64,000 nucleotides of DNA from Cymbidium sinense (taxonomy: Eukaryota > Streptophyta > Magnoliopsida > Asparagales > Orchidaceae). Shown one piece after another: positions 48,390-58,690 of the stretch (within the stretch, counting starts at the first letter, position 1; the number at the start of each line of letters is the position of its first letter). The translations under genes were made by a program, and so were the position numbers. The DNA lies in assembly GCA_021442155.1 (NCBI GenBank), contig CM038220.1:77053817-77117816 (forward strand). The letters run 5' to 3'. The notes beneath the pieces were generated by a model. That model had not been told where the DNA came from, made no database searches, and was given only the letters and a program-made list of their open reading frames with translations.

Positions 48390-49130
48390 TAGGATTGTGA
48401 GGTACATTCAGGTCTATGTGGAACGCATCAATTTGGTCCAAAGATGAAGATGAAGATTAAGAGACTAGGATATTATTAGCCTTCGATGATTACAGACTGC
48501 ATGGATGAAGCTAGAAGATGCCATCAATGTTAGGTACACGGTGTGGTCCTACATCAACCATCCAATATTCTACACCCTACATTAGCTTCATAGCCATTTG
48601 AGTGTTGGGGTACCAACATTGTGGGTCCTATCGATCCTCGTTCTTCCAAGGGACATCGGTTCATCTTAACTGTAACTGACTACTTTTAAGTGGCGAGGAA
48701 AACCCACTCAGAGAGATCACATCTCATCATGTGCTTCAATTTTTTAGGAATCATATCATATATAGGTTTGGGGTGCCTCGATGAATTATATCCGATAATG
48801 GTACTACATTCAAAAGTACCAAGATCAACAGTTTCGTCAGAATATATGATATAGATTAGAGATACTCCACCATCTATTACCCCAGAGTAAATGACTTAGC
48901 AGAAGCATTCAACAAAACTCTCATCCAAATACTAAAGAAGATACTGATGAACAAGATAATGGAATGAGTGCATTTGAAGTTGTGGGCCTACAACACCACA
49001 TACAAGACTCCAACTCAATCTACCCCGTTCTCCTTAGTGTATGGGTCTGAAGTGGGTTTACCTTTAGAAGTTCAACTCCCATCACTAAGGGTTGGGTTCA
49101 ATCCGTTGTCTCGCCAATGGATCACCCAAG
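48390..49130 (+). pseudogene. pol: Integrase (E2), zinc domain, core and start of C-terminus
   Basis: Would insert element cDNA into the genome. The HHCC zinc finger is intact in residues: VHSGLCGTHQ (about 48,405) and ARRCHQC (48,495-48,515), with GPKMKMKIKRLGYY between. Core: FECWGTNIVGPIDP (about 48,600), where the first triad residue, normally Asp in GxDxxGP, is Asn; VTDYF; RFGVP, IISDNGTTFKS (second Asp); YYPRVNDLAEAFNKTL (fits third Glu); WAYNTTYKTPTQSTPFSLVY and LPLEVQLPSLRV (48,985-49,105). At least seven in-frame stops. The open frame 48,968-49,180 covers the end. The C-terminal module seen in E0 (VYEVGAYQL) is missing, replaced by 3' repeat sequence from about 49,130. Confidence 0.9.
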
Positions 49131-49813
49131 CATCTGGTCCCTACTTTGGAGGATATAAGTCTACTATGTTTTCTTCCTAGTACAATTGTTGTACACCGAA
49201 AGGCATTCCCTTTGGTTGGCTAGTCCTACTATGTGCTTGGTAGAGTACCCCTTTGGATTGGTAAATCTAAGTTAGGTTTAAGCTACCATGGCTCCTACTC
49301 AGTGCGATCTATCACAAATCAACATGGTCCATCTCAAAATTCAAAAATATAAAAATTTGAAACAAATTCAACTCTCATCCCTCAGTGGAGTCAAACAAAC
49401 AACAAATTAAATAAATCTAATCAATCTACCCCAGTGGAGTCAAAATAAATAATCAAATCCTTTGATTTGCTTGATCTTAATGAGATCTAAGTCTTTCTAG
49501 TTCCCTCAACGCATCTCAAATTCTAATCCCTCAACGAATTTCAAACCTCTCATCCCCTTGTGGATGACTTGAACCTGTTTCTTTAATGGAAGGTTCACAT
49601 ACTCTATCCCTAATATATCCTTACTTTACTCTCTTATGTCCTTAGCATGTGTAGAGTCACATTGCACTAAGCTTTGGATTCCTTCTACACCTAGGGTTAG
49701 GAGTAGATCATTTCTGTTAGTGCTTGTGATCGTTCGATGTTGTTGATCATTTCGATCAACACCAATACATGTGGTGTACCTTGTCAATCACACCACACCC
49801 ATTGGGCACCCTT
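49131..49813 (+). other. E2 3' internal region up to the 3' LTR
   Basis: No gene. 49,140-49,315 is a single copy of a repeat that occurs three times in E3 (shared, in reverse, CCGAAAGGCATTCC-type segment). 49,370-49,560 contains ATCCCTCAGTGGAGTC and CCCCAGTGGAGT (49,429-49,440), the latter an exact complement of PBS bases 30,919-30,930. The end (about 49,770-49,813) reads CCTTGTCAATCACACCACAC then CCATTGGGCACCCTT, shared with E3; there is no purine-rich tract before the LTR. Confidence 0.75.
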
Positions 49814-52800
49814 TGTTGACCTCATTTTTAGGATGAGCTCTCAACCCCTTTATCTTAGACTTTAAGAGTTTCTTAGTCTTAAGACACTACTAGTGATTAT
49901 GTGAACACTCAACCTAACCCTAGAGACTTTGAAAAGTTTGCCATTGGGATAGGTCATGCCTTAAGGCTGTTAGAAAAATTTGCCTACCTTATAGCTTGAA
50001 CCAATCCTCCCTTCCTTCCTTCAAGTCAAACTCCAAATCAAATCAACATCAAAATTCAAATCGATTCCAACTTAATTGATTTTCTCAAACTCAAATCAAT
50101 TCCAACATAATTAATTTTCTCAAACTAGAATCAATTCCAACTTAAATTGATTTCTCAATCTTAAATCAATTCCAACTTGATTGAGTTTCTTAAATCATGA
50201 ATCAATTCCAAATGATTAAAGCTTATGATTGAAATTCCAAGTTCAAAAATCCTTTCCTTATTCACTTTGATTCTATCTTATGGACTTAGCCTAAATTAAA
50301 TCCAAATCAATTCAAATTTAATAAATTTTATCATAACCCATTTATATTCTCATTTATATTCACAAATATAAATAAAATATAAATTCAAATATCCAAAAAT
50401 CAATTCAAAAATTCAAATCCAAATTCAATCAAAATCCAACCTAAGCCTTTCAAGTCAAATTCTTGAACTTAGCCAAATCAACTTCAAATCAAGCCAAACT
50501 CTTGATTTTTCTTCATGATTCAATCAATCCTCCAATCATGAATCCAAATATAAACACAATTTTCAATCATTAATCCAAAAAATCAATTCAAAACTTAAAC
50601 CTAAATTTAATCAAAATTCAATCTAAGCCTTTGAAGTCAAAATCTTGAACTTAGCCAAATTAAATTCAAATCAAGCCAAAATCTTGATTTTTCTTCTTGA
50701 TTCAATCAATCCTTCAATCAAGAATCCAAATATAAACAAAAACTTCAATCATCAAACCAAAACTAAATTCAAAAATCAAACCCAAACCAAACTCATGTTC
50801 ACCCTTTTGAACTCAAAATTGTCAGATGAATCAAAACCCATTTGACTCCAAATCACTTGCTAACGGATTTACATTTCAATCATAAGTCCATATATGAGTT
50901 CAACCAAACTTGATTGAAGCCTTGATCAAGTCAATTGACCCACTTAGTCTCACTTGACCCAAAGTGACCAAAAGTATCCCTTTTGAGCTAAATTCTAATT
51001 CTACATAAATTAGATTGAACTAAGCCCATCTAAGCCTCACATTATGAGCAACAATCATCTTGAGATGATCAATAACTCAAATTGGGTCAAACCAAGTCAA
51101 ACCTAAGGGTTGACCAAGTCAATACTTAGCCAAAATGAAACCTAAATAAGCCGAAATCCACCATAGGCCAAATTGATTGAAACAATTGATCTGAACTCAT
51201 TCATGATCAATGTTTAAACTTGACCAAGTCATCATTTGAGCCTAACCTAGCCTAATTAGCCACTTGACCCAAGTTGACCCAACTTGGCCTAAAAAGTCAA
51301 AAATGGGTCAAGACTTGATCTAAGCCAAATTGATTGAAATCAATGGGTCAACTTCATTCCAAATCACTTGCTGAACTTGACCAAATCCTCAATTGGCCAA
51401 CTAGACCCAACCTAACCCAATTGACCATGAACCCAACTTGACCTAAAATGTCAAATTGAGCCAAAATCAAATTAAACCAAAATTGATTGGAAATAAAGAA
51501 ACCAATATATTTTAAATGACCAATGAAATCTAAACCAACCCATGACCTAACCCAAATAGGTCAAATGGGTCAAATTGGTCAACTTGACCCATTTAACCTA
51601 AATGAAATCAAATGAACCAAATCTAAATATAAATCAAATTGAACCAAACCAATGATGCCAAAACATTTCAAATGGTCATCTGAACTTGACCCAACCCTTG
51701 GTTTGACCCAATTTGGTCAATTGGTCAATTTGACCCAAGTTGACCCATTTTGAACTAAATAGGTTAACATGAGCCAAATCATATCAAAATAATTCCAAAT
51801 TTATTGAATCTTGGCCCAAACCATTTTTCAATCATACCAAACATACTCAAACTAAAATCCAAGCCAAATGACCATTTTACCCCTAGGTCAAGGGGTAACC
51901 TATGGCCAATTCCACTTGGAATTTTGTCAAATCCTCTTCATGGCCACTTGGCACCCTCTTAGTGGACTCCATGGACACTAGTAAGAGTGGTGCACATGGC
52001 CCAATGGGTTTGGGTCAGCTATACCCAACCCAATGGCCAAACTGACCACCCACTTAGAAATTGAGCACATGGGATCCCTCCTCCACTCAATTAAGCACAT
52101 GGCAACTTCTCCACTACCTCCCTGTAGCCAAACTGAAACACATGGGGTTCAAAATGGCCTAGCCAACTCAACCTGTAGAATCAATTTGATCAAAATGGCA
52201 TCTCTAAGCTCAACCGTTCGATCCTCCTAGGGGGAGATATACTCCCCCCCATTTCATTTCATTTTCACACACACACTCGATTGAAGCTAAGGAACTTAGA
52301 GCAAGTATCCTCAAGCTCCTCCAAGCCCATTTGGAATTCTCCATTCTCAATTTTCTCAAGCCAAAAGGGGAGCTCCATTGGAATTTCCATCTCACTCAAT
52401 ACCCAATATCAAGCCAATTGCTCTTGCAAGCACCCTTAGGAGACTCAATCAAGTTAATCTAAAGCTTCATCCAAGTTCTTATGGAATGGGAGAGGGGATC
52501 TAGACTAAGGTCGCACCCAATTGAAGCCCACCTTGGTCAATAGAAGGATCCATTCAATCTCAAGCCTTCAAACCTTCAATAGGGCTTCATCTCCACTAGA
52601 CGAAGCTATCTCGATGGTTGGGATCGTCGGTGATAGCCTCCAGTGAGGTACTATTCAAAATTGAGCATAATGTAAATTTTTCTTGGTCCTTTTTGAAGAA
52701 AAGTTTCGCCCTAAGTGAAATGGACCGTTAGATCTTCATCCCCTTGCATGATGATGGTGTGGGTTGAGTTTGAGCTCAATCGAGCTTAGATCATGCCATA

Positions 52801-55435
52801 AGGAGTGGATGGATGCCCTCTCCACAGGTGAGCTCAGTGACAGATAATGGACCATCATTTCACACATTTTGGATGGACGGCCCTGATCAAGCCGTGTAGG
52901 ATCCTTCAATTTATCCCTTAAGAACTGCGAGTTTAATCCTGACCATCAGATCATTGATCGAACTATCGAGGAGAAAGTGCAGCACCACCGACTGATGCAA
53001 CATGGGATGTGACTACTTAAATAGTGAATTCCATCATGCCACGTGGAAAGCGTGCCCCACATCAGTCCACGTGGCACCGACAGGATTAGTTATATAATTA
53101 GGGGTTTTAATTATTTCCTTAATCACTAAATATTCAAATGTTCATAACTAAATGTAGAAAAATAAAAAAAATATAAAATAAAATGCATTGTGAAGATAAT
53201 TTAGTAAAAATAATCTAAAATTTTTTAATTGATTTTAAATAATGATTTTTCCTTAATTAAGGTTTTAGTGAAAACTTGATAACCCTAATTACTCCCTAAT
53301 TACTTGATTAATTCATTTCAAATTTCTGATGCATTTAGTGGGATGACCTCTACCTCCCCTAATTCTCTTGGAATTTATTGACGAGTTAATTAGAGAAATC
53401 AATTAATGAATACTTAATCACTCTCTTGATATAATTAAGAGTAATTAAGCATGTAAATAATGGTTTAATCCCTTGATTAAGTTAATTAAACTTTATTTAA
53501 GTGAAGAGGAGGTTTATGGAATAGGTTTGGGGTATTTCCCCAAGTCATTCCCTAAACCCCCATCCTTCCTTAATCTAAATTTAATTAAGGGATAATCCAC
53601 TAATCACCTACATAATTAACTTGATAAAATTTTTAAAATATTCCAAAACTCAATCAATCCTTCTTGGGTAGACACTTAGGTGTTCAATAACCTAAGTAAC
53701 TTAAGGAAATCAAATCCCAACCCACATGTGTGGGAAGGGTTCTGAAAGTACTTAAATTAAACCTTTTAGCTTAATTAATCACTAATTGTGAGCCAATTGC
53801 ATTAGAATCTTTCTTTCCTAGGAACATTGCTGATTTAAATTCCTTGTGATTTTATGTCATACATTGGCTCATAATTATTTGATTAAATATGTTAAAGTGG
53901 CGTAGGTAAGTTGGAATTAATGAACTTAATGAATAACTTAACCTAAGTAAAACATAAAATTAATCTAATGGTTCTAAAAATTAAACTAAAATAACATACA
54001 CATGTGGGAGATGGGTTAGGACCAGAAAACCTTTTCACATTCCCTAAAACTAACTCAATTCAAATTCAAACAAAAATGAAATGCTCTCTTTAAACAATTT
54101 TGATATTCCTTAAATGATCTTATTCCATAGGATTGTCTTTAGGAATTAATTAGGGTGAATGAATTTACATTGCTTTCATCACTTTATTTCTTTCCTAGCA
54201 AGATAAATGTGTATTTCATATGAAAGTCATGCATTCATGTCTTTTGAAAAATCAAATTAAAATGAAATGTTTCCTTTATGTCAAATCGCATGCTTTGGCT
54301 AAAGTAAGAATATGAATGACTATTATGACTATTAAATTCAAAAAATTATTTTCAAAACTTATAAATCAAACATTACAACTGAAAGGTATGCTATTTATAA
54401 TTATTTATAAGCTTACATGTGAATAACATAAATTGTGTTATGTGATTTCCTTCTCTTTCTTAACATAAGTTTGTATGGAATTTTCCAAGTGTATAGTCCA
54501 TTTGAAATGGACATAACACTTGCTTAAATCTATTCCTATACACTCCTATGTCATAACTTAAGAATTAATTCCACATCACACATGTAAACTAAACAATCAA
54601 ACAAACATAAACTTTTTTTTGCATGATTCTCTTTCCATGCATTTCTTTATGTACATGCTCATGTATTTAAGAAAACTGGTATATTAGTCTGGACAACCCT
54701 GGGGTAGCGAGACTTTAAGTAGCTCTAAGTAGGTCTTGTACCTTACACTCATGGTGCTAATAATGGTGACATACTCACTTATATCTTTTGTACTTGTAAA
54801 TGTGCATATGAAAAATTGATAAAAGAATCTCTCTTTCTACTTAATGAATTTCTTAAGTAACATCAATTAGCATTCATCATTAATGTGTGCTAAAAATTTC
54901 CATTTGCATGTATAGATATGCTTAGGATTCATCCATATGCATGTTACACATATTGAGAAAGAAATAAAGTGTTGTGTGTTTTGTGATAGTAATTCACTTT
55001 ACTTAATCTTAAAATGTCTTTCTCTTTGAATAAGTTTGTTTAGAGTCCATCTAAACTTAGGATTAATTAAAACACATAATAAAATATTCACTAAACAAAA
55101 ATTAAATATGAATCTACCTTAGAAATTACTTAAGGTTGGGAGGAAAGAGAAGTTCTCTTCTCTTTTCCTCTCTTTACAATACTTAATAATTAATTGTAGG
55201 TTCATTCAAACCTAATCAAATCAAAAAATAAAATTAACTAAATCAACTAAATCATTTAAATGAAACCACCCTCTAAGTTGAATATTTTCACACTTAAAAA
55301 AATTCTAACCTTAAAGCCTAGCTAAGTATAACACACAAACCTTAAATGGCACACACATTAGGCTAAGTCACCAATTCTAGTCCTATGTTAGGGCAGTTCA
55401 TGGTTTGATGTTTTCTTTTGTTTTGTATGTTATGT
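49814..55435 (+). mobile_element. E2 3' LTR, truncated at its 3' end
   Basis: Starts TGTTGACCTCATTTTTAGGA after CACCCTT. It follows the 5' LTR closely: TTGACC zone 50,930-51,780, hairpin 52,230-52,248, block near 52,580 (CAATAGGGCTTCATCTCCAC), GC-rich module 52,920-53,090, GGTATATTAGTCTGGACAAC near 54,678, and the block near 55,365-55,425 (TTAGGGCAGTTCATGG). There the match to the 5' LTR (28,790-28,850) stops, and unrelated AT-rich DNA begins. About 2.1 kb of LTR and any target-site duplicate are lost. Short open frames (50,645-50,845; 52,033-52,230) lie in repeated LTR DNA and are not genes. Confidence 0.82.
52920..53090 (+). promoter_or_regulatory. GC-rich module with two G-boxes, E2 3' LTR
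   Basis: CACGTG at 53,040-53,045 and 53,068-53,073; the second lies in CCACGTGGC, an ABRE-like context. The 5' LTR keeps one. The motif is visible; stress or ABA responsiveness is inference. Confidence 0.4.
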
Positions 55436-55660
55436 TTTGTTTTTCATTATTATTTCACTTTTATTTGGTTAAAATGATGTTTAGGTTTTCAAAAATGAAT
55501 AATAGAATGAATTCCATTTGTAGACAGAACTCACCCTATTCTACATCTTAACTCCTAAAGAGTCTAACTAAGTCCTTAAGTATCTTAATTAGCCCATTTG
55601 AATTTGTGCAATTCATTTGATTTGATTTAGAATTTAGAATTTGAGTTTATTTAAGTATTT

Positions 55661-56040
55661 GATTGATTGATTTTGGATTAGATGTTTTGGTTTAATTAAA
55701 TCTTGATAATTCAATATCCTTAATATCTAATGAAGTTTAAGTTTGTTTAAATCCATGTGTTTTTGATTGATTAAATTTAGATTAGATGTTTTGGTTTAAT
55801 TAAATCTTGATAATTCAATATTCTTAATCTCTAATGAAGTTTAAGTTTGTTTAAATCCATGTGTTTTTGATTGATTAATTTTAGATTGGATATTTTGGTT
55901 TAATTAAATCTTGATAATTCAATATCCTTAATCTCTAATGAAGTTTAAGTTTGTTTAACCTCATGTATTTTTGATTGATTAATTTTAGATTAGTTGTTTT
56001 AGTTTAATTAAATCTTGATAATTCAAAATCCTTTTAAATT
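55661..56040. repeat. 104-bp tandem repeat, four copies
   Basis: Copies anchored on GATGTTTTGGTTTAATTAAA at 55,681, 55,785, 55,889 and 55,993 (exact spacing 104). The third and fourth have point changes and the fourth is incomplete. It lies in the AT-rich part of the presumed E3 LTR and has no counterpart elsewhere in the window. Confidence 0.92.
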
Positions 56041-58419
56041 AATAGTTAATTCTTTTCTTTGATTATGGTTATATGACTCAATTTTATGTTTATTTGATTT
56101 GATTATGGTTCATTTATTTGTAGTCATATTAGAATTGAGATTTTATTTTAATTTTAATTGAGTTTGATTCTTTGTAATTAGAATTTAATTTTTAAACTCA
56201 TCCATTTGTCATGTTTATCAAAGTTTGGTTTGTATTTTGATTTCATACATTGGATAGTTAATTAGTTTATCTTTTTTAAGTAGGTTAAATGAGAATTTGA
56301 TTACATATTAAATTGATGAGAGTCTTTCTTAATTTAGTTCAATTTAATTTGATTTCATTAGCTTTATTAGTCTATGGGTTTGCTTAGGTTCAATGTTATT
56401 ATTAGTTTAATTGAGAAGTGTGTTTAGATTAATTATAAAGATTTGTTTAATTTTCAATTTGATTTCATATTTATTTATATTAATGATGTAATTAATGACT
56501 TAATAATTTATGTTTAATTTAAGTTTTCATTAGTATTTAATTGCATTTTAATGTTTGATTAAGTTTAAGTTTAATATGACTAATTTGATTAACTTAATTA
56601 GCTTATTTAAGATGTGTGATCAAATTAATTAGTAGATTAATTAAGTGTTTGATTTGAATTCGATTTAAAAAGTTAATTCGGTTCATTAAGATGATGGATT
56701 AATTCATTAGGTTTCATTAATTAGATGTTTATTCAATTGGATTAGCTTAAGGGTAATTAGTTTAATAAAGAAGTGCGTTTAAGTTAATTATTAAATTAAA
56801 TAAATATTTATTTAATTTTTATTTATAAAATTAATGATGTAACCAATGACTTAATGATTTATGTTTAATTTAGGATTTTATTGGTATTTAATTGCATTTA
56901 TGTTTGATTAAGCTTAAGTTTAATATGATTAATTTGATTAACTTAATTAGTTTACTTGAGGGGTGTGATTAATTATTAAATTTAATTAGGGATTTGATTT
57001 AGGCTTAATTTAAGAGTTAAATTTAATGTAATTTATTTAAATTAATTTGATTCATTAAGATGATGGATTAATTCATTAAGTTTGCATTAATTAGATGTTT
57101 GATTAATTAAGTTTTATTAAGCATAATTAAATTTTTAAATCATTAGACTAATTAAAGGTTTGTTTAATTAGAGATTAATGACTTAATTATCGATATATGA
57201 CTTATTTAATTTGATAGTTTTAATTAAACATTTACTTAAATTTTATTGATTAAAGGGTTATGATTGTTATTATCATTTGATTAGATTAATTATTTATTTT
57301 TATTTCAATTAAGTTTGATTATTTATGATTAGAGTTTTATTTGATTTGATTCATTTATTATATTTGTTTAATTTCATTAACATGTTTAATTTAGTTATTA
57401 GGTTGAAATGTTTAATGGTTGAGTAACTCTCTTATTCCAAATGGATTGATTTTTAAATGTGATTTAATCATATCTTAATTAAGTTTACTTTAGTTTTATT
57501 TGGTTTAATTTGATTAATATTAAATGATTATGTTGAATCTATTTATTAATAAATTTGATTTTTAGTTTATTTAATTAGTAATTAGTTTCAGTTTATTTAT
57601 ATTCATTAAGGAGTTTCATATGATTAAGATTCCATGCTTAGTGTAGGTTTAGTTATACTAGTTTGACCCATATTAAAGTTCCCTAGATTTGTTTAATTTT
57701 AAGTTTGATTTAAGATTTAATCATTTAATTGAGTTTTATTAACTTAAATAGGTTTAATCATATTTAATTTAATTTCTTTTGAGGATGATATTTTTTTGAT
57801 TTCAGGTTTGATTAATGATTGCTAAAGTGTTATTTTATTTTGATTTTGATTTGATATTTAAATCATTTTTTGATTATGTTTTTAGTAATTGCTTAATTGA
57901 TTAAACTTTAATTGTAAGTGTTTGTTTGGGCTTCATTAGGATTCAGAAAATCACATTATTTTTTTAAGAGTACTAGATATCAACTGAAGTGATTTAAGAC
58001 ATTTTGAAGATTTTTGTAAATTTTTGGATTTTTTATATGATTTAATTTATTAAAATAGACAATCTGAACTTCAAAATTTGATTTCTCCCAATCAAGAAAT
58101 TTTTACTTGAGATTTTTATCATAAGTGTGCTTTAACTTTAATTTCAATCCATGAAAATTTCAACTTAATATGATTTATATTTTTAGAGTAATTGATAAAA
58201 CTTTATTTTCACTAAAACCTAAATTAATCATAAACTATTCAGTGGAATTTGGAAATTCTTGGTTCTTTGGATTCCTCTCAGAAAGGTGAATCCAACAGGC
58301 CCTTATTTATAATTTTTGTTAGGTATTTTATTTTTTTATGAATTTTCAAAGTTTCAAGTAATTTAAGTGATTTTTAAAAAGAAAAAAATCTAATTTTCCC
58401 ACTTAGCACAGTCACCACC

Positions 58420-58690
58420 ACGCGCCATGATGACATGGCAATGCGGCGCCATGTGGCACCACCGAGATGCGGTGTAGCGGGCGGTTGTGTCGGGTCAATG
58501 TTTGAGTGAATCGATCACTGACCGCGGACGCGCGCTTGCTCGACCATCTAATCATAGATCGGACGATCCAAATCACATCCGCCAATCCAGAGGCCAGGAT
58601 TACACAATCAGCGTTTGATCTGAGCCGTCTAATCACACGAACTGGGATCGGATGGCTGCTGCTGTCCAGCCGGTGTGAACAGTAAAAATG
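58420..58690 (-). promoter_or_regulatory. GC-rich module of the E3 LTR
   Basis: The longest of the GC-rich modules, with many CG dinucleotides (GCGGCGCC, CGCGGACGCGCGC). Corresponds in position to the other LTR modules but its sequence is considerably diverged. Possible promoter-proximal CG-rich patch; inference only. Confidence 0.35.

Larger units (their letters stand above)
17127..55435 (+). mobile_element. E2: giant Ty3/gypsy Tat-lineage retrotransposon
   Basis: A nearly full-length but dead element. Components in order: 5' LTR (split by F), PBS, 2.6 kb leader, ORF1, gag (split by S2), protease, linker, RT, RNase H, archaeal-like RNase H, integrase, 3' region, 3' LTR (truncated). LTR identity is supported by long matches such as 25,385-25,480 with 52,030-52,130, about nine bases in ten by eye, and by shared private sequence not found in S1 or S2. 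Removing F (6.2 kb) and S2 (7.1 kb) gives an internal region of about 11.8 kb and, with two ~7.6 kb LTRs, an original length near 27 kb. The second RNase H after the first is the hallmark of Tat elements; the extra ORF and large leader resemble Ogre. The right end coordinate is approximate. Confidence 0.88.

Noticed and set aside
46181..49130. Endogenous pararetrovirus (caulimovirid) instead of a retrotransposon
   Set aside because: An integrase with HHCC zinc finger and core follows RNase H, LTRs and a PBS are present, and no movement or coat protein motif is seen.
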